Shown piece by piece: positions 26,224 through 34,083 of a stretch of DNA of 64,000 bases (position 1 is the first letter of the stretch; each line of letters starts with the position of its first letter). The notes under the pieces were generated by a model. The model did no database searches, was not told the DNA's origin, and was given only the letters and a program-made list of their open reading frames with translations. The position numbers were made by a program, and so were the translations under genes. Source of the stretch: AC-32 sp036265535 (GTDB lineage: Bacteria; Actinomycetota; Thermoleophilia; Gaiellales; Gaiellaceae); NCBI GenBank assembly GCA_036265535.1, contig DATAOV010000040.1, forward strand, positions 21,784 to 85,783. The letters run 5' to 3'.

Positions 26224-26687
26224 GCGACGAGCTCGTTCGGGTCGGGCGGGTCGGAAAGCCGCACGGCCTCGACGGCTCGTTCTTCGTCGAGCACGGGAGC
26301 GAGGACGAGGCGCGCTTCGCCCTCGGGGCGACGCTGCACGTGAACGGCGAGCCGGCGAAGGTCGTCGGCTCCAAGCGCTCACGCGGCCGACCGGTGATCA
26401 GGCTCGACCGCGAGCCACCGCGCGGCGCCGAACTCGCGGTTCTGCGGGCCGACCTGCCCCCGCCGGGTGAGGGCGAGTACTACGAGTTCCAGCTCGTCGG
26501 TCTCGAGGCGGAGGAGGAGGGGGGACGCGCCCTCGGGAAGGTCACGGCAGTGCAGTCCGGAGTCGCGAACGATGTGCTCGAGCTGGACTCGGGACTCTTG
26601 CTTCCGCTCGTCGAGGCGTGTGTGCGGAAGGTAGATCTCGGGGCAGGTCGAATCTCGATCGCACCCGGCTTCGCGCCGCCTAGCTAA
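26220..26687 (+). CDS. rimM: Ribosome maturation factor RimM
   Basis: A 155-residue RimM with the N-terminal domain starting VRVGRVGKPHGLDGSFFVE and the PRC barrel in the C-terminal half (YYEFQLVGLEAEEE, GVANDVLELDSGLLLPLVEACVRKVD). It assists 30S head assembly by binding S19. ATG 26220 overlaps the phosphoesterase stop. Confidence 0.95.
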   Translation: MSDELVRVGRVGKPHGLDGSFFVEHGSEDEARFALGATLHVNGEPAKVVGSKRSRGRPVIRLDREPPRGAELAVLRADLPPPGEGEYYEFQLVGLEAEEEGGRALGKVTAVQSGVANDVLELDSGLLLPLVEACVRKVDLGAGRISIAPGFAPPS

Positions 26688-26706
26688 CCTGCCCTGCGGC
26701 CGTCCT

Positions 26707-27366
26707 GTGCAGCTCGACGTCTTCACCCTTCTCCCTCATGCGTTCGCTTGGCTCACGGAGCAGCGGCCGGTTGCGGCCGTGCTCGGAGACGAGCTCGAGC
26801 TGCGCCTGCTGAACTACCGCGACTACACGCCGCTCGCCTCCGGGCAGGTCGACGACGACCCGTACGGCGGAGGGGCCGGGATGGTGCTGCGAGTCGACGT
26901 CGTCGCTGCGGCTCTCGAGGCTGTCTACGGCGGTGCGCCGGACCACCGCGTGGTCGCGCTCAGCCCGCAGGGGCGGCAGCTGAGCCAGGACGCTGTCGAG
27001 GAGCTCGCGGGCGAGGAGCGCCTCACGCTGCTCTCGTCGCGGTTCGAGGGTTTCGACGAGCGCATCGCGATGCACCTCGCCTCGGATGCCATCTCGATCG
27101 GCCCCTACGTCCTCTCAGGCGGCGAGCTGCCGGCGATGGTGCTCCTCGACGCGGTCGCGCGACGTCTTCCCGGCGCTCTCGGGAGCGAGGAGTCCGGCTT
27201 GGTGGAGAGCTTCTCGTCCGAGCTCGAGGGCGGTCTTGAGTACCCTCACTACACGCGACCGGCCGAGTTTCGCGGGTGGCGCGTGCCCGACGTCCTCCTT
27301 TCGGGGGACCACAGGAGAATCGATGAGTGGCGCAAGGAGCAGAGCCGTCTGAGGACGAGGTCATGA
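26707..27366 (+). CDS. trmD: tRNA (guanine37-N1)-methyltransferase
   Basis: A 219-residue SPOUT methyltransferase. It has QLDVFTLLPHAF at the start, DDDPYGGGAGMVLRVD near residue 50, LLSSRFEGFDERI, and the trefoil-knot segment ISIGPYVLSGGELPAMVLLDAVAR, then LEYPHYTRPAEFRGWRVPDVLLSGDH. It methylates G37 in tRNAs reading CNN codons. The last codons lie inside a 42-bp tandem repeat that also forms the lepB N-terminus. The GTG start follows TAACCT by 16 bases. Confidence 0.96.
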   Translation: MQLDVFTLLPHAFAWLTEQRPVAAVLGDELELRLLNYRDYTPLASGQVDDDPYGGGAGMVLRVDVVAAALEAVYGGAPDHRVVALSPQGRQLSQDAVEELAGEERLTLLSSRFEGFDERIAMHLASDAISIGPYVLSGGELPAMVLLDAVARRLPGALGSEESGLVESFSSELEGGLEYPHYTRPAEFRGWRVPDVLLSGDHRRIDEWRKEQSRLRTRS

Positions 27367-27465
27367 CTGACGAGCGCCGAACAGAGCCGTCTGAGCCCAA
27401 GGTCGTGAACGACGACCGAGGACCAGAGCCGCCTGAGCCCAACGTCATGAACGACGATCACTTCC
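27340..27465 (+). repeat. Three 42-bp tandem repeats across trmD/lepB junction
   Basis: Units begin with CAGAGCCGTCTGAG or a one-base variant at 27340, 27382 and 27424. The first unit covers the trmD stop and the lepB start; the next two encode variants of E-P-S/P-E-P-K/N-V-V/M-N-D-D in LepB. 42 is a multiple of 3, so the frame is kept. Confidence 0.9.
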
Positions 27466-28217
27466 GCGAGCCACCGCCGTATCCGCCCGTGCTCGAGCCT
27501 GCGCCGGCGCCCGAGCGGCCGAGGCATCGCTCGCGGAACCCGCTCGACCGCATGACCGCGGGGCTCCCGCGTCCGTGGCGGATCGCGATCGACTGGATCG
27601 TGACGATCGCCGGCGCGATCGGGATCGTGCTCGCGATCAAGGCCTGGGTCGTGAACCCGTACCGGATCCCCTCGTCTTCGATGGAGCCGACGCTGCACTG
27701 CGCCCGTCCGGGGCAGGGCTGCGAGGCACGCCTCTCCGACCGGGTGCTCGCCAACCGCTTCATCTACCACTTCCGCAACCCTCACCGGGGTGAGATCGTG
27801 GTCTTCAATACCCCTCGGGCCGCCCAGGACATGTGCGGCGCGAGCGGCACCTTCGTCAAGCGCCTGATCGGCCTGCCGGGCGAGACCGTGACCGAGAACC
27901 AGGGCGGGTTCGTCTACATCGACGGCAGGAAGCTGAACGAGCCCTACATCAAGCCCGACCGGCGCCTGCACGACTCGACGACCGGGACGTGGAAGGTTCC
28001 GCAGGGGTCGTACTTCTTCATGGGCGACAACCGCGGCGAGTCGTGCGACTCGCGCCGCTGGGGCTCGGTTCCGCGCAAGAACCTGATCGGCAAGGTCTTC
28101 GCGACCTACTGGCCGCCGAACCGCCTCTCGCTGCACACGATCCTGCCGGGCGCGCCGCTACTCGGCTTCCTGCTCGTCGTCCCACTGCGGCGTCGAAGGC
28201 GTTCCGGCGTGCGCTAG
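27363..28217 (+). CDS. lepB: Signal peptidase I
   Basis: A 284-residue type I signal peptidase. A disordered acidic/Pro-rich cytoplasmic N-terminus (1-70), partly made of 14-residue repeats, precedes one transmembrane helix (about 73-95). Next come the catalytic Ser106 in RIPSSSMEPTL and Lys166 in FVKRLIGLPGE, and the later box FFMGDNRGESCDSRRWG. A second hydrophobic segment near the C-terminus is followed by an Arg-rich end. It removes signal peptides from exported proteins. ATG 27363 overlaps the trmD stop (ATGA). An upstream ATG at 27327 is in frame but inside trmD. Confidence 0.94.
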   Translation: MTDERRTEPSEPKVVNDDRGPEPPEPNVMNDDHFREPPPYPPVLEPAPAPERPRHRSRNPLDRMTAGLPRPWRIAIDWIVTIAGAIGIVLAIKAWVVNPYRIPSSSMEPTLHCARPGQGCEARLSDRVLANRFIYHFRNPHRGEIVVFNTPRAAQDMCGASGTFVKRLIGLPGETVTENQGGFVYIDGRKLNEPYIKPDRRLHDSTTGTWKVPQGSYFFMGDNRGESCDSRRWGSVPRKNLIGKVFATYWPPNRLSLHTILPGAPLLGFLLVVPLRRRRRSGVR

Positions 28218-28220
28218 CAT
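28215..28220 (+). promoter_or_regulatory. -10-like TAGCAT before rplS
   Basis: TAGCAT precedes the rplS ATG by 28 bases; the transcript would carry the short hairpin leader at 28229-28248. Confidence 0.4.
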
Positions 28221-28228
28221 TCCGCGTC

Positions 28229-28248
28229 GGCCCGCCGGGCCTCTTTCT
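28229..28248 (+). promoter_or_regulatory. rplS leader hairpin plus T-rich run
   Basis: GGCCC-GCC-GGGCC forms a 5-bp stem followed by TCTTTCT and then directly the rplS ATG. It looks like a small terminator or attenuator in the L19 leader. Autoregulation is possible but inferred. Confidence 0.35.
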
Positions 28249-28827
28249 ATGAACCGCGTGATCGAAAATCTCGAACAGCGCCAGCTGCGCAGCAATCTGC
28301 CGCCATTCAAGGCCGGAGACAGCGTGCGCGTGCACTTCCAGGTGATCGAGGGCCAGCGCCGCCGAGTGCAGGTCTTCGAGGGGATCGTGCTCAAGCGTCA
28401 GGGGGCGGGCGTGCGCGAGACGTTCACCGTGCGCAAGCAGTCGTTCGGCGTCGGGGTCGAGCGAACCTTTCCGGTGCACTCGCCCAAGATCGAGCGCATC
28501 GAGGTGATCGCGATCGGCGACGTCAACCGCGCCAAGCTCTACTACCTGCGCGGCAAGGTCGGCAAGCGCGCCCGCGTGCGCGCCAAGCGCGGGGTCGCAC
28601 TGCCCGAGTCGGAGCTGCTCGTGGGAGCCATGCCGGCCGCGGACGAGGATCTCGACGAAGAGCTCGTCGCGGAAGCCGTCGACGAGGCGCCCGAGCCGGA
28701 GCCCGAGACCGCGGAGGAGCCGGGCCCCGAGCCGGAGTCGGCGGTCGAGCCGGAGCCGGAGTCCGTGGCAGAGGCCGAGGCGGAAACGCCCGCGGCCGAG
28801 CCCGAGCCCGAGCCGGTCAAGGAGTAA
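28249..28827 (+). CDS. rplS: 50S ribosomal protein L19 with acidic C-terminal tail
   Basis: A 192-residue protein. Residues 1-115 are a normal L19 (ENLEQRQLRSNLPPFKAGD, VQVFEGIVLKRQG, SFGVGVERTFPVHSPKIE, RAKLYYLRGK). From about residue 125 it adds a low-complexity tail of some 70 residues made almost only of Glu, Pro, Ala and Asp. Standard L19 proteins end near residue 115-120. The core sits at the 30S-50S interface, so the tail would project from the subunit. It follows lepB and precedes rnhB as in other actinobacteria. Confidence 0.95.
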   Translation: MNRVIENLEQRQLRSNLPPFKAGDSVRVHFQVIEGQRRRVQVFEGIVLKRQGAGVRETFTVRKQSFGVGVERTFPVHSPKIERIEVIAIGDVNRAKLYYLRGKVGKRARVRAKRGVALPESELLVGAMPAADEDLDEELVAEAVDEAPEPEPETAEEPGPEPESAVEPEPESVAEAEAETPAAEPEPEPVKE

Positions 28828-28868
28828 CGAAAGCGTCACGACCGCTGGGCGCCCGCTGAGCGCGGCGC

Positions 28869-28874
28869 TATTCT
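28869..28874 (+). promoter_or_regulatory. -10 TATTCT, leaderless rnhB
   Basis: TATTCT is 6 bases before ATG 28881. Confidence 0.5.
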
Positions 28875-28880
28875 CGCGAG

Positions 28881-29510
28881 ATGGCGCGTCGCACCGGCCG
28901 GAAGCTCCTCCAGTTCGACCGCAAGCTCGGCGCACGCTTCGTCGCGGGCGCCGACGAGGCCGGACGCGGGCCGCTGGCGGGGCCGTTGCTCGTCGCGGGC
29001 GTCCTGCTCGACTACGCCAAGCTGCGCGACCATGCGGTCCGGCCGCTGGCCTGCCTGAACGACTCGAAGCAGTGCAGCGAGGGCGAGCGCGAGGCGCTCT
29101 TCCGAGCGGTGCTGGGGTGCGCGCAACGGGTGGTGGTGCGCGCCGTCCCGCCGGGACAGATCGATCGCGACGGTCTGCATCGCTCGAACCTCGCCGGCTT
29201 ACGGGCGGTTCTGTCCGAGCTCACTCCGCCCGCCGAGGTCTGCCTCGTCGACGGCTTTCGCCTCGGACCGGCGGCACCGGAGCACCGCGCGGTCGTAGAC
29301 GGAGACGAGAAGAGCGCCGCGATCGCGGCCGCGTCGATCATCGCCAAGGTGACACGCGACCGGATGATGCGGCGGATGGACGCGCTCTACCCCGCGTACG
29401 GCTTCCGCTCGCACGTCGGCTACATCACGCCGCGCCATTCCGCGGTCGTGCGCGAGTTGGGGCCCTGTGAGATGCACCGCCGGTCCTTCCAGGCCCTCTG
29501 CTACGCGTAA
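28881..29510 (+). CDS. rnhB: Ribonuclease HII
   Basis: A 209-residue RNase HII. The catalytic acidic pair D25-E26 is in VAGADEAGRGPLAGP, with LNDSKQCSEGEREALF, CLVDGFRL, GDEKSAAIAAASIIAKVTRDRMM and GYITPRHSAVVRELGP as further family motifs. It cuts RNA in RNA/DNA hybrids and misincorporated ribonucleotides. Confidence 0.96.
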   Translation: MARRTGRKLLQFDRKLGARFVAGADEAGRGPLAGPLLVAGVLLDYAKLRDHAVRPLACLNDSKQCSEGEREALFRAVLGCAQRVVVRAVPPGQIDRDGLHRSNLAGLRAVLSELTPPAEVCLVDGFRLGPAAPEHRAVVDGDEKSAAIAAASIIAKVTRDRMMRRMDALYPAYGFRSHVGYITPRHSAVVRELGPCEMHRRSFQALCYA

Positions 29511-29997
29511 CTCTCGGGCTCCTGACCGCCGGCGGCTCCTGTCCGGCAGAGCCGGGCTTCGCCACCGGCTCGCGTCCCTGGCCGCGCTTCAGCCGAAGGG
29601 CGGTGCCATAGCACGCGCCCTTCGGCCTGCGCGCACCCAGGAACACGTCAGGAACCCGAGCACGGCGTCCGCCGGCCGAGCGGCCGAGCGGCGAGCGCTG
29701 TGGCACTACCGTCTGCGTGGCTACCGCGTCCTCGGCGCGAATGTCTGGGCCGGCGGCAACGAGCTCGACCTCGTGCTTCGCCGCGGGAGGCGACTCGTCT
29801 TCTGCGAGGTCAAGGCCAAGGCCGGCGAGCGTTACGGCGACCCGCTCGAGATGGTCGCCGAGGAGAAACGGCGCCGCATGCGCCGGGCGGCGCAGGCCTG
29901 GCTGGCCGCGAACCCGGAGCTCGCGGAGCTGGAGCCGAGCTTCGACGTGATCGCATTCCGCGGCGGCCGCCTCGAGCGGCTCGGGCAGGCGTTCTAG
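29467..29997 (+). CDS. YraN/UPF0102 family protein, start unclear
   Basis: The conserved YraN nuclease-like core starts near 29660 (GRAAERRALWHYRLRGYRVLGANV), with the PD-(D/E)XK-type residues in NELDLVLRR and FCEVKAK. After rnhB there is no ATG, GTG or TTG in frame before this core. The only standard in-frame start is ATG 29467, inside rnhB, which would add about 65 arginine-rich residues unlike the family and coded partly by a large hairpin. The real start may be a rare codon near 29640. The family is found in DNA-processing neighbourhoods next to comM and dprA, as here. Confidence 0.7.
   Translation: MRCTAGPSRPSATRNSRAPDRRRLLSGRAGLRHRLASLAALQPKGGAIARALRPARTQEHVRNPSTASAGRAAERRALWHYRLRGYRVLGANVWAGGNELDLVLRRGRRLVFCEVKAKAGERYGDPLEMVAEEKRRRMRRAAQAWLAANPELAELEPSFDVIAFRGGRLERLGQAF
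29592..29626. repeat. Large nested hairpin upstream of yraN core
   Basis: GCCGAAGGGCG-GTGC, loop CATA, GCAC-G-CGCCCTTCGGC form a 15-bp stem with one bulged G and a 4-base loop. It follows rnhB and lacks a T run. It may be an rnhB terminator, a processing site or a mobile-repeat remnant. Confidence 0.7.
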
Positions 29998-30023
29998 CGT
30001 CACCGTCGAAACCGAGCGAGGCC

Positions 30024-31133
30024 GTGGCCTCGACCCAGGACGCGCTCTACCGGCGCATCGACCTCGACCTGTCGTGGTCGGAGCGCGATCTTCCCGAGCG
30101 GGAGCGCACCAAGCACGTCCACAGGCTCCACCCGTACCTCGGGAAGTTCATCCCCCAGCTCGTGGAGGCGCTGCTGGCGAGGCATCTCCCGGTCGGCAGC
30201 CGGGTGCTCGACCCGTTCGCGGGCTCCGGGACGACTCTCGTCCAGGCGCTGGAGTCGGGCTACGACGCCGCGGGATCGGACGTCGCACCGTTCAACTGCC
30301 TCCTGATGCGGGTGAAGACGGGTGAGTACAACCCCTTCGTGCTCGAGTCGGATCTCCGCGACGCGTTGGGTCGCCTCGACGCCTTCGACGATGCGCGTGC
30401 CGACGGCCCGGTCCCACGGTACGTGCGCGACTGGTACGCGTCGAGGGCGGCGGCCGAGCTGCTCTTCTTCCGCGGCCTCGTCGAGGATTACGAGCACGCG
30501 GACGTGCTGCGGGTCGTGCTGGCCCGGGCGGCGCGGTCGGCGCGGCGCACGACCCACTTCGACCTCGACTTTCCGCGCTCGCCGCAGCGCTCCGAGTACT
30601 GGTGCCACAAGCACCGGAAAACGTGCCGGCCCGTCGGCGAGGCGCGGCGGTTCCTGCGCCGGTACGCGCTGGACACACTGGCGCGGATCCGGGAGTTCGC
30701 GCGCGTACGCGTACGCGGGCGTGGGGCGGAGGTCCTGCACGGGGACGCGCGCGAGCTGGACTTCGCGGCGCGCTTCGACGGCGTCGTCACCTCTCCGCCG
30801 TACCCCGGCTTGATCGACTACCACGAACAGCACCGGTACGCTTACGAACTGCTGGGCCTGGAGGAGTATCGCGAGCTGGAGCTCGGCAAGGGCACGAGCC
30901 GTACGGCGCTCGAGTCCTACAGCGAGGGCATCGCGGCGGTGTTTTCGAACATCCGGCGGGCGCTAGAGCCCGGGGCTCCGGTCGTGATCGTCATCAACGA
31001 TCGCCGCGAGCTCTACCCGGAGATCCTGGAGCGCGCGGGTCTGCGCCTCGAGGAGCGCTACCGCAGGCACGTGAACCGGAGAACCGGCCGCAGGGCTGGC
31101 GAGTTCTTCGAAGATGTGCTCGTCGCTCGCTAG
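30024..31133 (+). CDS. Solitary DNA methyltransferase (DPFAGSGTT/SPPY)
   Basis: A 369-residue SAM-dependent DNA methyltransferase. Motif I, VLDPFAGSGTTLVQALESG, is at residues 61-79, and motif IV TSPPY is at 256-260. A roughly 185-residue region between them holds a Cys/His cluster (WCHKHRKTC) and is probably the target-recognition part. SPPY is typical of N4-cytosine enzymes, although N6-adenine cannot be excluded. No restriction endonuclease is adjacent, so it looks like an orphan methyltransferase, set between yraN and comM. GTG 30024 is preceded by GAGCGAGG. Confidence 0.85.
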   Translation: MASTQDALYRRIDLDLSWSERDLPERERTKHVHRLHPYLGKFIPQLVEALLARHLPVGSRVLDPFAGSGTTLVQALESGYDAAGSDVAPFNCLLMRVKTGEYNPFVLESDLRDALGRLDAFDDARADGPVPRYVRDWYASRAAAELLFFRGLVEDYEHADVLRVVLARAARSARRTTHFDLDFPRSPQRSEYWCHKHRKTCRPVGEARRFLRRYALDTLARIREFARVRVRGRGAEVLHGDARELDFAARFDGVVTSPPYPGLIDYHEQHRYAYELLGLEEYRELELGKGTSRTALESYSEGIAAVFSNIRRALEPGAPVVIVINDRRELYPEILERAGLRLEERYRRHVNRRTGRRAGEFFEDVLVAR

Positions 31134-31182
31134 CGGTCTCTTTCGGCACATAGGCGTCACTCTTCGCCCCGTGTTCGTTGTC

Positions 31183-31188
31183 TAGCCT
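31183..31188 (+). promoter_or_regulatory. -10 TAGCCT, leaderless comM
   Basis: TAGCCT is 6 bases before GTG 31195. Confidence 0.55.
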
Positions 31189-31194
31189 GACGAC

Positions 31195-32661
31195 GTGCTC
31201 GCACGAACCGTCACTCATGCGCTCGTGGGCCTCGACGCGCGGCGCGTGGAGGTCGAGGCGCACCTGCAGCGAGGCCTGCCGGCGTTCGCGATCGTCGGGC
31301 TCGCCGACCGTGCCTGCCAGGAAGCGAAGGAGCGGGTGCGTAGCGGGATTGCCTCCGCCGAGCTGGAATGGCCGCTGCGGCGGATCACGGTCAATCTCGC
31401 TCCGGCGGAGCTCCGCAAGGAAGGCTCGGGCTTCGATCTGCCAATCGCCCTGGCGGTACTGGCCGCCTCGCGGCAGGTTCCCGCCGACGCGCTGGTCGGC
31501 CATGCGGCAGTCGGCGAGCTCGCTCTCGACGGCCGTCTGCGTCCGGTCGGCGGTGTCCTGGCAGCGGCCGAGGGCGCTCGGCAGGCGGGGCTCACGAAGC
31601 TGCTCTGCTCGGCCAGTTGTGCGGCCGAGGCGGCGCTCGCCGGCATCGAGCCCGTCCCGCTTCGACACCTCGCGGAGGCCGTCGCCTACCTGCGTGGCGA
31701 CTGGGTTCCGCCGCCTGTCGAGGCGTTGTCGCTGAACGGCGACGGCGCGGAGCCGACGGGTCCCGATCTCGCGGATGTGCAGGGTCAGGAGCGCGCGCGA
31801 CGAGCGCTGGAGCTCGCGGCTGCGGGCGGGCACAACCTCTTGCTCGGTGGGCCGCCGGGAACGGGCAAGACGATGCTCGCGCGCCGTCTCCCCGGAATCC
31901 TCCCGCGGTTGCCGCCGCATCAGGCACTCGAGATCACGAGGATCCATTCCGTCGCCGGGCTGCTGCCGCCCGGCCGTCCGCTGGTGAGCTCGCCGCCGTT
32001 TCGCGCGCCGCACCACACGGCGTCCGTCTCGGCGATCGTGGGCGGCGGTTCCACTCCGAGGCCGGGTGAGGCGAGCCTCGCCCATCACGGCGTTCTCTTC
32101 CTCGACGAGCTGGCCGAGTTTCCGCGCAGCGCGCTCGAGGCGCTGCGGCAGCCGCTCGAGGACGGTGCGATCTCGATTGCGCGTGTCGGCGGCAAGATCG
32201 TCTTCCCCGCGCGCTTTCAGCTGGTGGCGACGATGAACCTTTGCCCATGTGGAGCGCGCGGCGATCCGGCCGCCGAATGCTCGTGCTCGGCCGCTCGGCT
32301 CGCCGCCTACCGCGACAAGCTCTCCAGGGCGTTGCTCGATCGCTTCGACCTGGTTGTGACCGTGCCTCGGCCCCGCGCGCGGGAACTCGAGGGCGGGCCG
32401 GGGGAGAGATCCGCGGCTGTGCGCGAGCGAGTGACCGCAGCGCGGGCGCGGGCGCCTGCGGCGCCGATCGGGCGTTCGAAGGACGCGAACGAGCTCCTGA
32501 AGCGAGCCGTGGAACGCTTGCCCCTTTCCGCTCGAGGGCGGGCGCGGGTGGCGCGTGTGGCCAGGACCGCAGCGCTGCTCGCGGCCGCGGATGAGATCGC
32601 AGCCGAGCACGTGGCAGAGGCGATCTCGTACCGCTCTCCGAGCGAGCTGGGGACGCCGTGA
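31195..32661 (+). CDS. comM: YifB/ComM family Mg-chelatase-like AAA+ ATPase
   Basis: A 488-residue protein with an N-terminal Lon-protease-like fold (FAIVGLADRACQEAKERVR, FDLPIALAVLAAS, GELALDGRLRPV). An AAA+ domain follows: GGPPGTGKTMLARRLPGILP, FRAPHHTASVSAIVGGG, LFLDELAEFPRSALEALRQPLE, the Cys-rich MNLCPCGARGDP, and sensor LLDRFDLVV. ComM is a branch-migration helicase that promotes integration of incoming DNA in natural transformation. It overlaps dprA by 4 bases, the classic actinobacterial pair. Confidence 0.95.
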   Translation: MLARTVTHALVGLDARRVEVEAHLQRGLPAFAIVGLADRACQEAKERVRSGIASAELEWPLRRITVNLAPAELRKEGSGFDLPIALAVLAASRQVPADALVGHAAVGELALDGRLRPVGGVLAAAEGARQAGLTKLLCSASCAAEAALAGIEPVPLRHLAEAVAYLRGDWVPPPVEALSLNGDGAEPTGPDLADVQGQERARRALELAAAGGHNLLLGGPPGTGKTMLARRLPGILPRLPPHQALEITRIHSVAGLLPPGRPLVSSPPFRAPHHTASVSAIVGGGSTPRPGEASLAHHGVLFLDELAEFPRSALEALRQPLEDGAISIARVGGKIVFPARFQLVATMNLCPCGARGDPAAECSCSAARLAAYRDKLSRALLDRFDLVVTVPRPRARELEGGPGERSAAVRERVTAARARAPAAPIGRSKDANELLKRAVERLPLSARGRARVARVARTAALLAAADEIAAEHVAEAISYRSPSELGTP

Positions 32662-33635
32662 AGGAGCTGGCGCTCGCAGCGTTCGCTGCCGAGACCGGCT
32701 CGCACGTAGTCGAGCAACCGCGCGAACGGCGGTTCGAGCGGTTCCGGCGGAGCTTCGACGCGGCTCGATACCTCGAGTCGCTCGGGGAGCGTCGCCTGCG
32801 GTTCGTAAGTCGTAGCGACCCCGAGTACCCTGAACGCCTGCGCGAGCTCTACGACCCACCGCCGGGTCTGTTCCTGCGGGGTGAAGGCGGAGCGGAGCTG
32901 CTGCGGATGCCCGCCGTCGCGATTGTCGGGGCTCGGGCCTGCTCCTCGTATGGCTCGCTGGTAGCGCGGCTGCTCGGCCGGGAGCTGGCGGCGGCCGGTC
33001 TGATCGTCCTCAGCGGCCTCGCACGCGGCATCGACGGCGAAGCTCACCGAGGGGCTCTCGAGGCTGGTGGGTTAACGATCGCGATCCTTGGTTGCGGGAT
33101 CGACCGCGACTATCCGGCCGCGCACGCTCAACTCGCGAAGCGAATCTGCGAACGGGGTGTGGTGGCCTCGGAATACGCGCCAGGAGTCGAGCCGGCACCG
33201 TGGCGCTTCCCGGCTCGGAACCGGATCGTGGCCGGTCTGGCCACGGCCACGGTGATCGTGGAGGCGCGTGAGCGAAGCGGGGCTCTCATCACGGCCGACT
33301 TCGCGCTCGAGACCGGGCGGGAGGTCTTTGCCGTCCCCGGCGAGATCACCTCGTCCCTGTCTGCTGGGACCAACGCGCTGCTCCGGCTCGGCGCGACGCC
33401 GTTGACGAGCTCCGGCGACGTGCTGGAGGCGCTCGGCATCACCCCGGCCGAGGCGAGCTCGCCGGACTTGAGTGAGGCCGCGGCTGCTGTCCTCGCCGCG
33501 CTCGCGACCGAGCCCGCAGGGGCGGACCAGCTCACCCGCACCACGGGCCTGGACGCCCCGAGCGTCGCAATGGCGCTCGCCGAGCTCGAGCTGGCAGGCG
33601 CGGTTGCAGAGGCGGACGGCCTGTACAGGGGGTGA
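32658..33635 (+). CDS. dprA: DNA processing protein DprA
   Basis: A 325-residue DprA: SDPEYPERLRELYDPPPGLFLRG, IVGARACSSYGSLVARLLGREL, GLARGIDGEAHRGAL, GCGIDRDYPAAHAQL, FPARNRIVAGLATATVIVEA and the winged-helix C-terminus. It loads RecA on incoming single strands. GTG 32658 overlaps the comM stop. Together with comM it suggests, but does not prove, natural competence; no comEA or comEC is in the window. Confidence 0.95.
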   Translation: MKELALAAFAAETGSHVVEQPRERRFERFRRSFDAARYLESLGERRLRFVSRSDPEYPERLRELYDPPPGLFLRGEGGAELLRMPAVAIVGARACSSYGSLVARLLGRELAAAGLIVLSGLARGIDGEAHRGALEAGGLTIAILGCGIDRDYPAAHAQLAKRICERGVVASEYAPGVEPAPWRFPARNRIVAGLATATVIVEARERSGALITADFALETGREVFAVPGEITSSLSAGTNALLRLGATPLTSSGDVLEALGITPAEASSPDLSEAAAAVLAALATEPAGADQLTRTTGLDAPSVAMALAELELAGAVAEADGLYRG

Positions 33636-33662
33636 AGCCGCCGGGCAAGGATCGCTGACATC

Positions 33663-34083
33663 GTGACGAGCTCCTACTGGCTCTCCGAGGATGCCGCCCT
33701 TCGAGCGTCCTGCGAAATCGGTCGCCGGGCCCGGTCGACGTGCCGTGGGCGGAGGCGTCACCGGCTGTGCCTGTGCGCTCGTCCTCGGGGCGGCCGAGCA
33801 ACGCGTGCGCGTCCATGAGGCGCGTGAGATCGCGGGCGGCGCCAGCGGTCGTGATGCCACCGACGGCTACACACACGGCCTGGTGCCCGAGCTCGACGGA
33901 AACGTCTGGCCGACGCTCGTGACCGAGCCGCTGGAGGGGTTGCTCTTCCCGTGCCGGCATACGCGCGCCATGGCTACGACTACTGCAAAGCGTTTCGATC
34001 AGGAGCAGACGATGGAGGAGCAGCTGACGCCGCTGGTCCAGGGTCACCCCGAGCGCTTTTCGAGCCGGCCCGGTTGCTCGGGT
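33663..34083 (+). pseudogene. Decayed FAD-dependent oxidoreductase (DAO family)
   Basis: Fragments of a DadA/glycine-oxidase-like protein lie in alternating frames. VTSSYWLSED starts at GTG 33663. A +1 change leads to AVGGGVTGCACALVL and EAREIAGGASGRD (FAD-binding N-terminus), running straight into DGYTHGLVPELDG and VTEPLEGLLFP, which normally lie about 150-200 residues further on. Then comes another shift to VPAYARHGYDY, and a shift back to EEQLTPLVQGHPERF. The remainder of the C-terminus is missing. At least three frameshifts and two deletions make function very unlikely. Confidence 0.8.

Noticed and set aside
30024..31133. Restriction-modification system
   Set aside because: Neighbouring genes are yraN and comM. 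No endonuclease-like gene is adjacent, and YraN is a housekeeping family.
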